Positions 7,456 through 17,764 of a stretch of 64,000 bases of DNA are shown in pieces. The notes under the pieces are model-generated. The model was given only the letters and a program-made list of their open reading frames with translations. It did not search any database and was not told the origin of the DNA. Source of the DNA: Nitrogeniibacter aestuarii (lineage in GTDB: Bacteria; Pseudomonadota; Gammaproteobacteria; Burkholderiales; Rhodocyclaceae). The stretch spans positions 2,666,001 to 2,730,000 of the forward strand of contig NZ_CP071321.1 in the NCBI RefSeq assembly GCF_017309585.1, in the 5' to 3' direction. Made by a program: the position numbers and the translations under genes. Positions within the stretch are counted from its first letter, which is position 1. Each line of letters starts with the position of its first letter.

Positions 7456-8196
7456 TTGAATCCCCCCATTGACGACATCTTCATTGCGGACCTGCACCTG
7501 TCCGCCGAAACGCCCGACACCGTTCGGGCGTTTTTCGCTTTTCTGGCCGGGGCGGCCACCACGGCACAGCGACTGTTCATACTGGGCGATCTCTTCGAGT
7601 ACTGGGCCGGCGACGACGATATCGACACACCGTTCAACACCGGCGTGTGCGAGCGTCTTCGCACGCTGGTCGACCACGGTACGGAAGTGGCCTTCATGGC
7701 CGGGAACAGGGATTTCCTGATCGGTCAGCGCTTCAGCGACGTCACTGGCATCCGCCTGTTGAACGACCCGACAGTGATCGAGACCGCCGGACATCGCGTC
7801 CTATTGCTTCACGGCGATACCCTGTGCACTGACGATCACGCCTATCAGGACTTCAGGGCGCAAGTCAGAAACCCTGTCTGGCAAAAGGCGTTTCTGGCCA
7901 AGCCGCTCTCCGAACGCAAGGCCATCATTGCGCAGGTGCGTGAGCACAGCGAAGCAGCGAAACAGGTCAACGCGATGGAGATCATGGATGTGAACGAAGA
8001 CGCGGTCAGAGCAGCGTTTCTCGCGCATGACTGTGAGCACATGATCCATGGCCACACCCATCGCCCGGCGACACACGCCATGACAATCAATGGCACTGCG
8101 TGCGAACGCTGGGTTCTCGCCGACTGGCATGGTAACGCGCCGTGCATTGTCAGCCGGTCCGGCGCACTCTCGCGCGCCGCAGATCTGTCCGACTGA
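7456..8196 (+). CDS. lpxH: UDP-2,3-diacylglucosamine diphosphatase
   Basis: 246 residues. It removes UMP from UDP-2,3-diacylglucosamine to give lipid X in lipid A synthesis. There is no ATG in range; I chose the TTG at 7456, which follows a GAGGG box overlapping the ppiB stop and puts FIADLHLS eight residues from the N-terminus as in the family. Metallophosphoesterase motifs are in order: DLHLS, GDLFEYWAGDDD, AGNRDFLIG (Arg in place of the usual GNHD His, as in LpxH), LLHGDTLCTDD and MIHGHTHRPA. The ORF is open far upstream only because it shadows ppiB. It ends 19 nt from the convergent metZ stop. Confidence 0.93.
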   Translation: MNPPIDDIFIADLHLSAETPDTVRAFFAFLAGAATTAQRLFILGDLFEYWAGDDDIDTPFNTGVCERLRTLVDHGTEVAFMAGNRDFLIGQRFSDVTGIRLLNDPTVIETAGHRVLLLHGDTLCTDDHAYQDFRAQVRNPVWQKAFLAKPLSERKAIIAQVREHSEAAKQVNAMEIMDVNEDAVRAAFLAHDCEHMIHGHTHRPATHAMTINGTACERWVLADWHGNAPCIVSRSGALSRAADLSD

Positions 8197-8215
8197 CTAC
8201 GGCAGGAACGCGCGC

Positions 8216-9400
8216 TCAGGCGCCTCCACGCGACAGGTCCGCCTGCAGGTCCTGCAGCGATTCAAGTCCGACCGCAACCCTCAGAAGCCCCTCGCTGACC
8301 CCCATCGCCGCACGTGCTTCCGCGGATATGCGGCCGTGCGTCGTCGATGCAGGATGCGTGATGGTGGACTTGGTGTCACCCAGGTTGGCCGTGATCGAAA
8401 TCATGCGTGTCGAATCGATCAGGCGCCATGCCGCTTCGCGTCCACCTTTGACATCGAAACTCACGATGGCACCGGCCAGGCGCTGCTGACGCTTGGCCAG
8501 CTCATGCTGCGAATGCGACGGCAGCCCGGGGTAATAAACACGATCAACCCACGGCTGGCCTTCGAGCCACTGCGCCAGCGCCATTGCGGTATGGCTTTGA
8601 GCTTCCATCCGCAACCGGAGGGTTTCCAGGCCTTTGAGGATAATCCACGCATTGAAGGGGCTCAGGGTCGGCCCGGCCGTGCGCAGAAACTTGAACACCT
8701 CGTCCATGAGCACCTTGCTGCCGACCACGGCACCGCCAAGCACCCTGCCCTGACCGTCCAGATACTTGGTGGCCGAGTGGATCACGATGTCGGCACCCAG
8801 TTTGAGCGGTTGTTGCAACGCCGGGGAACAGAAGCAGTTGTCGACGGCCAGCAGAACCCCGTGTCGATGAGCCACATCAGCAACGGCGGCAATATCGACG
8901 AGCTCAGTGAGCGGGTTCGACGGCGTCTCGACGAAGATCAGCTTGGTCTCGGGGCGAATTGCCTTCTCGTAGGCAGGCACGTCGGCTGCGGGAACAAAGG
9001 TTGTCTCGATGCCGAACTTGCTGAAAATATTGCCGAACAGCTGTTGCGTGGAACCGAACAGACCTTGTGAGGCGACGATGTGATCACCCTGCTTGAGCAG
9101 CGCCATCACCATGGCCATGATCGCGGCCATGCCGGATGCCGTGGCAATGCAAGCCTCGGCGCCTTCCAGCGCAGCCAGACGTTCCTGCATCGCCGTCACG
9201 GTCGGATTGGTGAAGCGGGCATACACGTAGCCCTCTTCCTCACCGGAAAAGCGCGCGGCAGCCTGCGCTGCCGAATCGAACACGAAGCTCGAGGTCAGGA
9301 ACATGGCCTCGCTGTGTTCGTTGAAATGGCTGCGATCGATACCGGTGCGGATCGCCAGCGTATCGAAGTCCTGCACGAAGGGGGCTTGCTTCTTAACCAC
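8216..9400 (-). CDS. metZ: O-succinylhomoserine sulfhydrylase
   Basis: 394-residue PLP enzyme of the Cys/Met metabolism (gamma family) group that makes homocysteine from O-succinylhomoserine and sulfide. The PLP lysine is in HSATKYLDGQGRVLGG; other marks are the FASNP-type VETPSNPLTELVDIAAV and TSSFVFDSAAQAAARFSGEE. It starts with GTG only 3 nt after the purF stop, with an AGGA box inside the purF end, so it is translationally linked to purF. The purF-metZ pairing is standard in Beta- and Gammaproteobacteria and supports the sulfhydrylase rather than cystathionine synthase call. Confidence 0.93.
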   Translation of the reverse strand: MVKKQAPFVQDFDTLAIRTGIDRSHFNEHSEAMFLTSSFVFDSAAQAAARFSGEEEGYVYARFTNPTVTAMQERLAALEGAEACIATASGMAAIMAMVMALLKQGDHIVASQGLFGSTQQLFGNIFSKFGIETTFVPAADVPAYEKAIRPETKLIFVETPSNPLTELVDIAAVADVAHRHGVLLAVDNCFCSPALQQPLKLGADIVIHSATKYLDGQGRVLGGAVVGSKVLMDEVFKFLRTAGPTLSPFNAWIILKGLETLRLRMEAQSHTAMALAQWLEGQPWVDRVYYPGLPSHSQHELAKRQQRLAGAIVSFDVKGGREAAWRLIDSTRMISITANLGDTKSTITHPASTTHGRISAEARAAMGVSEGLLRVAVGLESLQDLQADLSRGGA

Positions 9401-9403
9401 GTG

Positions 9404-10942
<1,539 letters not shown>

Positions 10943-10953
10943 GGATCATCCAC

Positions 10954-11445
10954 CTATTGAAAACGCACCCGCTCGGCCACCGACGGTGGCAACCACGGTT
11001 TGGCCGCGACTACGGCCGTCTCTAGCAGCGGTGAAAACAACGCTGCCTCCCACCAGGGGGCACGAGACACACCACTCACGCCACCCAGCGCCACCAGCAA
11101 ACATGCGATGGCAAAACCCTTGATCGCACCGAACACGGCACCGAGACCACGGTCCACAAAACCGAGCCCGACGGCACGAATCAGTGCCCGGAGCAAATAG
11201 CGGCAAATCGCCACCAAAAGTAAAACCGCAATGAAGACGAGAACAAAACCGGCCACGTAGGCAAACGCCGGTTCCGAAATCCACTCCACGAACAAGACTG
11301 CTGCCTGCGTACCGAACAGTCTGGCAGCGATGAAGGCCAGAATCCAGCCCACCAGCGCCAGCACTTCGCTGATCAGCCCTCGCCAGAAGCCCAGCACCGT
11401 CAGCACCGCCATCAGGCCCAGAAAGGCGTAATCGAAAATCGTCAT
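10954..11445 (-). CDS. cvpA: CvpA family inner-membrane protein
   Basis: 163 residues with four predicted transmembrane segments (e.g. DYAFLGLMAVLTVLGFWRGL, ALVGWILAFIAARLFG, YVAGFVLVFIAVLLLVAIC, GAIKGFAIACLLVALG). Family features are the early FWRG and the VDRGLGAVFGAIKGF block. CvpA is needed for colicin V production in E. coli and for envelope homeostasis; its molecular role is not settled. It is placed between dedD and purF in the minus-strand chain. Confidence 0.9.
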   Translation of the reverse strand: MTIFDYAFLGLMAVLTVLGFWRGLISEVLALVGWILAFIAARLFGTQAAVLFVEWISEPAFAYVAGFVLVFIAVLLLVAICRYLLRALIRAVGLGFVDRGLGAVFGAIKGFAIACLLVALGGVSGVSRAPWWEAALFSPLLETAVVAAKPWLPPSVAERVRFQ

Positions 11446-11463
11446 TGTGCATCCGCCCGGTGC

Positions 11464-12132
11464 TCAGCCGCGCGGCATCACCACACCCTTGAAACCTTTA
11501 CCCGACATACGGGAGGCCTCAGCCTCGGCCTTGTCACGATCGCCAAAGGGGCCCACTCGCACCCGAGTCGTCGAACCAATCTTGCGCGTGTAGGCCTTGA
11601 AGCCCGCCTGGCGGATCTTTTCCGCCAGGGCCGAGGCACTGGACGCGTTGGAAAAGGCCCCCACCTGAACGACAAATTGCGGCCCGCCGGTCGCGTTTTC
11701 AACTGCCTCACCCGACAAAATGGCCGCGACCCGATCCGCCTCTTCGGATTTTGGTTTGACGGGCGCACTGGTCTTGGGTGACTCGGCCGGGGCTTTCGCT
11801 GGCTTCTCGGGTTCTGGCTGCTTTTCAGGCAAATCCGGGTGAACCGCCGCCTTCTGCTCGACCGGACGAACGACCGTATCGGGCACCTTGACCGGCACTG
11901 GCGCCACTGGCTCACTCACCGCAGGTGCGGGAACAGGCTCGATGCTCCGCTCAGCCACATTGACACCCGACAGCGGGGGAATGCGCACTTCGATGTCTTC
12001 GCCCGCCGGTTTGGGCTCCGGGTCCATGATCATGGGCAGCACAATGACCGCAAACAGGGCAAGTGCGGCGGCACCCACCAGACGGCGGCGTGCACGTTTC
12101 TTGAGATCGGTCTGGGCGTCGTCGTTGGCCAT
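11464..12132 (-). CDS. SPOR-domain cell-division protein, DedD-like
   Basis: 222 residues: a short cytoplasmic N-terminus rich in Lys/Arg (LKKRARRRLVGAA), one transmembrane helix (ALALFAVIVLPMIM), a long Pro/Glu/Lys-rich periplasmic linker, and a C-terminal SPOR domain (QFVVQVGAFSNASSASALAEKI ... TRVRVGPFGDRDKAEA). SPOR domains bind denuded glycan at the division septum. The position between folC and cvpA is the usual site of dedD/sporD in this chain. Confidence 0.88.
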   Translation of the reverse strand: MANDDAQTDLKKRARRRLVGAAALALFAVIVLPMIMDPEPKPAGEDIEVRIPPLSGVNVAERSIEPVPAPAVSEPVAPVPVKVPDTVVRPVEQKAAVHPDLPEKQPEPEKPAKAPAESPKTSAPVKPKSEEADRVAAILSGEAVENATGGPQFVVQVGAFSNASSASALAEKIRQAGFKAYTRKIGSTTRVRVGPFGDRDKAEAEASRMSGKGFKGVVMPRG

Positions 12133-12141
12133 CGCGAGAAA

Positions 12142-13422
12142 TTACTGGCGTTCAGCGCGGATCGCCGACATGACGTCCGCCACGGTCAGGAAGGAACCAA
12201 AGACGACGATTCTATCACCCTCCGTGGCCCGACCTCGGGCGACACGAAAGGCCTCTGCGGGCGAGTCGTAACTTTCTGCGACATTCAGATTCATGGCCGA
12301 CAGACGGTCGGCAAGCGCCTCACCCGACATCCCTCTCGGCCCGGGCAAAGTGACTGGCAACCAATGATCGATGCGCTCCGCAATACGCTCGATGGTCGCC
12401 TCGATCGACTTGTCGGCGAGCATACCGACAACCGCCCAGGTTTCAGGATAGAACCCCATGTTCATGAGGTTGTCGGCCAGCACACCGACGGCCTGTGGGT
12501 TATGAGCGACATCGAGCACCACGGCGGGCTGCCCTGGCAGGGTCTGAAAACGCCCCGGGAGTTCGACAAGCATCAAACCTTCGCGAACAGCCTGCATGGA
12601 GACGGGGATGCGATCACGCAAGGCATCAAGCGCCGTCATTACTGCCGCGGCATTCAACAGTTGATTGGCACCGCGCAGCGCCGGATATGCCAGACCACCT
12701 CGCTTGTGTGCCGGGCCCCAGTACGCCCACTGCGTGCGATCACCGGAGAATCCGAAATCGCGACCACTGACCAGAAGATGAGCGCCCACTTCATTGGCAA
12801 CGTCGAAAACGCTGTCTGTGGGCATGGGATCCGCGCAGACCGCCGGCCGCCCTGCCCGGAAGACTCCCGCTTTTTCGCGACCGATGGCCTCGCGCGTGTC
12901 GCCCAGATAATCCATGTGATCCATCGCAATACTGGTGAGGATGGCACAGTCACAATCGAAGATATTGGTGGCATCAAGGCGACCACCGAGACCGACTTCG
13001 AGAATGATCACATCGAGCGGTCGCTCGGCAAAGCAGACCCATGCAGCCAGCGTTCCGTGTTCGAAGTAAGTCAGGTCGGTCTCGCCACGCGCCTGTTCGA
13101 CACGGGCGAACGCGCCAGCCAACGACGCATCGTCAATGTCGAGACCATTGATTCTGACGCGCTCGTTGTAGCGGAGTAGATGCGGCGACGTATACAGCCC
13201 GACGCTGTAGCCCTCGGCCAGCAGGATCGCTTCAAGCATGGCGCAGGTTGACCCTTTGCCATTCGTGCCGGCGACAGTGATGATCGTCGCATTGCTGGTC
13301 AGCCCGAGTGCATCGCGCACCCTGGCAACCCGCTCAAGCCCCAGTTCGATTTTCTGCCCGTGCCGCGCTTCAATGAGGGCCAGCCACCCGGCGAGATCCT
13401 CGGGCAACCCCGTGTCAGACAT
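12142..13422 (-). CDS. folC: bifunctional dihydrofolate synthase / folylpolyglutamate synthase
   Basis: 426 residues. It adds glutamate to dihydropteroate and extends polyglutamate tails on folates. The Mur-ligase-type P-loop is ITVAGTNGKGSTCAMLEAIL; further motifs are YTSPHLLRYNERVRING and ILEVGLGGRLDATN, then SIAMDHMDYLGDT and LDVAHNPQAV. Its ATG lies inside the end of accD (8-nt overlap), showing translational coupling in the accD-folC pair. dedD begins 9 nt after its stop. Confidence 0.95.
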   Translation of the reverse strand: MSDTGLPEDLAGWLALIEARHGQKIELGLERVARVRDALGLTSNATIITVAGTNGKGSTCAMLEAILLAEGYSVGLYTSPHLLRYNERVRINGLDIDDASLAGAFARVEQARGETDLTYFEHGTLAAWVCFAERPLDVIILEVGLGGRLDATNIFDCDCAILTSIAMDHMDYLGDTREAIGREKAGVFRAGRPAVCADPMPTDSVFDVANEVGAHLLVSGRDFGFSGDRTQWAYWGPAHKRGGLAYPALRGANQLLNAAAVMTALDALRDRIPVSMQAVREGLMLVELPGRFQTLPGQPAVVLDVAHNPQAVGVLADNLMNMGFYPETWAVVGMLADKSIEATIERIAERIDHWLPVTLPGPRGMSGEALADRLSAMNLNVAESYDSPAEAFRVARGRATEGDRIVVFGSFLTVADVMSAIRAERQ

Positions 13423-14284
13423 TGATGGCAGGTTTGCGTGTCAGCAGTGTGAGCAGAGCAGCCAGGCGATCGCGCAACTCGCGACGATCGACGATCATGT
13501 CGATCGCGCCTTTCTCGAGCAGGAATTCGGCTCGCTGAAACCCGTCGGGCAGCGTTTCACGAACCGTCTGCTCGATCACGCGAGGACCGGCGAAACCCAC
13601 CAGGGCATTGGGTTCGGCAATGACCACATCGCCCATGAAGGCGAAACTTGCGGACACCCCCCCCATGGTCGGGTCCGTGAGCAGCGAGATGAACGGCAGC
13701 TTCTCCTGCGCCAGCCGATTGATGGCAGCGGTCGTCTTGGCCATCTGCATCAACGAGAAAAGGCCTTCCTGCATGCGGGCACCGCCCGTAGCAGTCGCGC
13801 ATATGAAGGGGGTCCGCTGATCAATGGCCGTCTGGACGCCCCGCACGAAGCGCTCGCCAACCACGGAGCCCATCGAGCCGCCCATGAAATCGAATTCGAA
13901 ACAGGCCATGACTGCCGGCACCGACTTGATCGCCCCCTGCATGACCACGAGCGCATCCTTCTCTCCGGTACCGCGTGCCGCGGCCTTGAGACGATCCGGA
14001 TAGCGCTTCTGATCCTTGAACTTGAGCGGGTCCACCGGTTGGACGTCAGCACCGATCTCGATCCGCCCGTCCTTATCCAGCACCAGGTCGAGACGCTCAC
14101 GCGCACCGATCCGCTGATGGTGGCCGCATTTGGGACATACGTTGAGGTTGCTCTCAAGGTCCGAGCGATACAGCACCGCTTCGCACGCGACACACTTGCT
14201 CCAGAGCCCTTCCGGTATCGATTTGCGAACCCCGCCCTCATCGCGCTTGATCTTGGGGGGTAGCAGCTTCTGAAACCAACTCAT
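13415..14284 (-). CDS. accD: acetyl-CoA carboxylase carboxyltransferase beta subunit
   Basis: 289 residues. It is the beta half of the carboxyltransferase that makes malonyl-CoA for fatty-acid synthesis. The N-terminal zinc ribbon has Cys31, Cys34, Cys50 and Cys53 (CVAC ... CPKC). The crotonase-fold core contains GGARMQEGLFSLMQMAKT and LTDPTMGGVSASFAFMGDV. Its ATG overlaps the trpA stop as ATGA, and its own end overlaps folC, so trpA-accD-folC are translated in a coupled series. Confidence 0.97.
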   Translation of the reverse strand: MSWFQKLLPPKIKRDEGGVRKSIPEGLWSKCVACEAVLYRSDLESNLNVCPKCGHHQRIGARERLDLVLDKDGRIEIGADVQPVDPLKFKDQKRYPDRLKAAARGTGEKDALVVMQGAIKSVPAVMACFEFDFMGGSMGSVVGERFVRGVQTAIDQRTPFICATATGGARMQEGLFSLMQMAKTTAAINRLAQEKLPFISLLTDPTMGGVSASFAFMGDVVIAEPNALVGFAGPRVIEQTVRETLPDGFQRAEFLLEKGAIDMIVDRRELRDRLAALLTLLTRKPAINV

Positions 14285-15093
14285 GCGCCTGCTCCAATGC
14301 TGTCGATGGCGTCGCGAATTTCGCGCATGAAGGCGGTCACTCGTGCGGGCGCATCGGCCTCACCGGCGGATTCGATTTCCTCGATGATGCGACTGCCGAT
14401 AACCACCGCGTCTGCGACTTCACCAATCGCTTTGGCGGAGGCTGCATCGCGGATGCCGAAACCGACACCCACTGGCATGCCGACACGCTCACGAATCATC
14501 GGAATACGCTTGGCCACTTCGCCCAGGTCGATCTTGGCCGAACCGGTCACACCCTTGAGCGACACGTAATAGATATAGCCGCTGCCTGCACGTGCAACAT
14601 CATCGATGCGTTGATCAGTCGACGTCGGCGCGAGCAGAAAGATGGGATCGACGCCAGCTTGCCGACAGGTCGCCGCGAAGGTTTCGCACTCCTGAGGTGG
14701 GTAGTCCACAACAAGCACACCATCGACGCCGGACTCAACCGAGGCTTTGACAAAGCCTTCAAGCCCCATGGCTTCGATCGGATTGGCATAGCCCATCAGA
14801 ACGATCGGCGTATCAGCGTCCGTTTCGCGAAAGGTCTGGACCATCCCGAACACCTTGCGCAGCGACATCCCATTGGCGAGCGCGACCTCGGATGCGCGCT
14901 GGATGGTCGGGCCATCCGCCATCGGATCTGAGAATGGAACGCCAAGCTCGATGATGTCGGCGCCACCGGCAACCAGTGCATGCATGAGCGGCACGGTAGC
15001 GGCAACGCTCGGGTGGCCCGCCGTAATGAAGGGAATCAGGCCGCGTCGCCCTTGGCGTTGCAATTGATCAAGAACAGATTGGATTCGGGACAT
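14281..15093 (-). CDS. trpA: tryptophan synthase alpha subunit
   Basis: 270 residues from the ATG at 15093 (MSRIQSVLDQL); the frame is open further up to 15180 but that part runs into the trpB end and is not conserved. TrpA cleaves indole-3-glycerol phosphate to indole. The catalytic Glu is in DIIELGVPFSDPMADGPTIQ and the catalytic Asp in GVLVVDYPPQE. The phosphate-binding end shows GVGFGIRDAASA. It sits 34 nt after trpB and overlaps accD by 4 nt. Confidence 0.96.
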   Translation of the reverse strand: MSRIQSVLDQLQRQGRRGLIPFITAGHPSVAATVPLMHALVAGGADIIELGVPFSDPMADGPTIQRASEVALANGMSLRKVFGMVQTFRETDADTPIVLMGYANPIEAMGLEGFVKASVESGVDGVLVVDYPPQECETFAATCRQAGVDPIFLLAPTSTDQRIDDVARAGSGYIYYVSLKGVTGSAKIDLGEVAKRIPMIRERVGMPVGVGFGIRDAASAKAIGEVADAVVIGSRIIEEIESAGEADAPARVTAFMREIRDAIDSIGAGA

Positions 15094-15127
15094 GGTCTCG
15101 TGGGCCGGGCCCGAAGGCCCGGTCATA

Positions 15128-16339
15128 TCAGAACTGGATGCCGGACTTCTCGGCGACGGTGTGCATATCCTTGTCGCCACGACCGGAGAGGTTCACAAGC
15201 AGGACCTTGTCCTTGGACAGGGTCGGCGCAAGGCGCGCAGCATAGGCCAGTGCGTGAGAGGATTCAAGCGCGGGGATGATGCCTTCGAGACGGCACAACT
15301 CATGGAAGGCCTTGAGCGCTTCTGCGTCGGTCACACCCACGTACTCGGCACGGCCGCAGTCCTTGAGCCAGGCATGTTCGGGGCCAACGCCAGGGTAGTC
15401 GAGGCCGGCAGAAATCGAATGCGTCTCGATGATCTGGCCGTCCTCGTTCTGCAGCAGATACGTCCGATTCCCGTGCAACACGCCGGGTCGGCCACCCGTG
15501 AGCGACGCGGCGTGACGGCCGGTATCAAGACCGTCCCCGGCCGCTTCAACGCCGATCAGACGCACGTCCTTGTGCTCGATATAGGGGTGGAAAATACCCA
15601 TTGCATTCGAACCACCGCCCACGCATGCGATCACGGCATCCGGCTGACGACCGACGTGCTCAGGCATCTGTTCGATGCACTCCTTGCCGATCACGGTCTG
15701 GAAATCGCGCACCATTTGAGGGTACGGATGTGGCCCGGCGACCGTACCGATGATGTAGAAGGTGTTGTGAACGTTCGTGACCCAGTCACGCATGGCTTCG
15801 TTCAGGGCGTCCTTGAGCGTCTTGGAACCCGATGAAACGGGAACGACTTCAGCACCCAGCAGCTTCATTCGATAAACGTTGGCAGCCTGGCGTTTGACGT
15901 CCTCGGCCCCCATGTAGACGACGCATTCGAGACCATAGCGTGCCGCCACAGTCGCCGTCGCCACTCCATGCTGGCCCGCACCTGTTTCGGCGATGACACG
16001 CGGCTTGCCCATACGTTTTGCAACCAGCGCCTGACCGATGCAGTTGTTCACCTTGTGGGCGCCGGTGTGATTCAGATCTTCGCGCTTGAGATAGATCTGC
16101 GCGCCACCATACGTCTCGGTCAACCGACGCGCATGGTAGATCGGGCTTGGTCGCCCGACATAGTGCTTGAGCTCGTATTCGAACTCGGCGACAAAGTCGG
16201 GGTCCTGCTGGCACGCGGCATACGCCGCCTTGAGTTCCTCGAGCGCCGGAATCAGCGTCTCGGCAACGAAGACACCGCCGTAAGGGCCGAAATGACCCTG
16301 GGCGTCGGGCAACTGGTAAGGCACATCAGCCATCTGCAT
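15128..16339 (-). CDS. trpB: tryptophan synthase beta subunit
   Basis: 403 residues. The PLP-dependent beta subunit condenses indole with serine. The PLP lysine is in HTGAHKVNNCIGQ and the phosphate-binding loop is CVGGGSNAMG; GRPSPIYHARRL and the substrate loop AETGAGQHGVA are intact. The ATG at 16339 follows a GGAG box; a second ATG two codons later is possible. The start overlaps the trpF end by 14 nt. Confidence 0.97.
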   Translation of the reverse strand: MQMADVPYQLPDAQGHFGPYGGVFVAETLIPALEELKAAYAACQQDPDFVAEFEYELKHYVGRPSPIYHARRLTETYGGAQIYLKREDLNHTGAHKVNNCIGQALVAKRMGKPRVIAETGAGQHGVATATVAARYGLECVVYMGAEDVKRQAANVYRMKLLGAEVVPVSSGSKTLKDALNEAMRDWVTNVHNTFYIIGTVAGPHPYPQMVRDFQTVIGKECIEQMPEHVGRQPDAVIACVGGGSNAMGIFHPYIEHKDVRLIGVEAAGDGLDTGRHAASLTGGRPGVLHGNRTYLLQNEDGQIIETHSISAGLDYPGVGPEHAWLKDCGRAEYVGVTDAEALKAFHELCRLEGIIPALESSHALAYAARLAPTLSKDKVLLVNLSGRGDKDMHTVAEKSGIQF

Positions 16340-16952
16340 TGCGTACTCCGGAGATGAAGCGATCGATCGCGACCGCGTCCTTGATACCTTTCACTTCCGT
16401 CTCGACCCCGCTGGAGACATCCACCGCCCAAGGGTGAACGCGCTCGATGGCCTCTGCCACATTGTCAGCGTCCAGCCCTCCGGAGAGGATCAGCGGCGGC
16501 GCGAATCCGTCCGGAATGAGCGACCAGTCGAAGACTTTGCCGCCTCCTCCGTAGCCTTCGACAAAGGCATCCAGCAGGAAGGCCCGAGCCGACGGAAAAC
16601 AAGCTGCGTATTCTACCAGATCGACCCCGGCGCGCATTCGGACCGCTCTGATGTAGGGCCGGTTGTAACGCACACACTCCGCCTCGGTTTCATCGCCGTG
16701 AAACTGCAGCAACTGCAAGGGCAGCGCGTCGAGCGTGGCATTGACGTCGTCGGGCTCTGCGTTGACGAACAGGCCGACCGTCGTCACGAACGGTGGCACA
16801 TGCGCCATGAGCGCACTGGCCTGCTCGATGGAAACGAAACGGGGACTTTTTGAATAGAACACAAAGCCGATTGCGTCCGCACCGGCCGCAACGGCAGCCT
16901 GAACATCTTCAACGCGCGTCAGCCCGCAGATCTTGATTCGGGTTCGCTGCAA
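16326..16952 (-). CDS. trpF: phosphoribosylanthranilate isomerase
   Basis: 208 residues from a TTG at 16952. No ATG lies near the conserved N-terminus RIKICGLTRVEDVQAAV; the frame stays open up to 17111 only because it overlaps truA. The enzyme isomerises PRA to CdRP in tryptophan synthesis. The catalytic Cys is in KICGLT and the catalytic Asp in LLDAFVEGYGG; ILSGGLDADNV and VDVSSGVE complete the barrel. It overlaps truA by 34 nt and trpB by 14 nt. Confidence 0.93.
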   Translation of the reverse strand: MQRTRIKICGLTRVEDVQAAVAAGADAIGFVFYSKSPRFVSIEQASALMAHVPPFVTTVGLFVNAEPDDVNATLDALPLQLLQFHGDETEAECVRYNRPYIRAVRMRAGVDLVEYAACFPSARAFLLDAFVEGYGGGGKVFDWSLIPDGFAPPLILSGGLDADNVAEAIERVHPWAVDVSSGVETEVKGIKDAVAIDRFISGVRNADG

Positions 16953-17764
16953 GAGAGCACCATGGGCAATTGGGGAGGCCTGATGATACGCCCGCCCTGC
17001 GGCAAGGACCAGTTGTCGGGATACTCGACACCGCACAGATAGAGCCCATCGGGGGAGAAGGTCGGTGCGGACTGGGTTCGGTCCTTGCGTGACAGAAGAT
17101 GATCGATCCATTCAGGACCGTGCCTCCCCTTTCCCACATAGACCAATGCACCGACAATGTTTCTGATCATGTGATGCAAGAATGCGTCAGCGCAGAAATC
17201 GAACACCCAGAAATCGCCTTCGCGGGTCACGCTCAGTGCGCGGATGGTGCGAACAGGCGACTTGGCCTGACACGCCGCAGCACGAAACGCTGAAAAATCG
17301 TGCTGGCCGACAAGCGCGGCGGCGGCGCTTGACATGGCTTCACCGTCAAGCGGCATGTGAAACCACCCGACTCGACCGGAGAGCAAGGCCGGTCGCACCG
17401 GCGCATTGAAGAGCAGGTAACGGTAATGGCGTGCCGTTGCCGAAAAGCGCGCGTGGAATCCGTCATCGACTTCATGAGCCCAACGTACGGCCACACTGGC
17501 GGGAAGGTGACTGTTTGCACCGCGTACCCAGGCATTGATCGGGCGCTCGACCGGGGGGTCGAAATGAACCACCTGCGCTGTCGCGTGCACGCCGGTATCC
17601 GTCCGTCCGGCACAAACGAGCTCGACCTGAGCCCCTGCGACGCTGGACAACGCGTGGACGACGGCGTCCTGCACCGTTCGCCCGTGCGGTTGTGTCTGCC
17701 AACCCTCGAACATGTCTCCGGCGTACTCGACACACAACGCGATCCGTTTCACACAACTCCCCAT
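16919..17764 (-). CDS. truA: tRNA pseudouridine(38-40) synthase
   Basis: 281 residues. It makes pseudouridine at positions 38-40 of the tRNA anticodon stem. The catalytic Asp is in CAGRTDTGVHATAQVVHF; other family blocks are YAGDMFEGWQTQ near the start and DAFLHHMIRNIVGALVYVGKG. The start may be the ATG at 17764 (MGSCVKRIAL) or the GTG at 17752; both overlap the end of the upstream membrane-protein gene. Its 3' end runs 34 nt into trpF. Confidence 0.93.
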   Translation of the reverse strand: MGSCVKRIALCVEYAGDMFEGWQTQPHGRTVQDAVVHALSSVAGAQVELVCAGRTDTGVHATAQVVHFDPPVERPINAWVRGANSHLPASVAVRWAHEVDDGFHARFSATARHYRYLLFNAPVRPALLSGRVGWFHMPLDGEAMSSAAAALVGQHDFSAFRAAACQAKSPVRTIRALSVTREGDFWVFDFCADAFLHHMIRNIVGALVYVGKGRHGPEWIDHLLSRKDRTQSAPTFSPDGLYLCGVEYPDNWSLPQGGRIIRPPQLPMVLSCSEPESRSAG

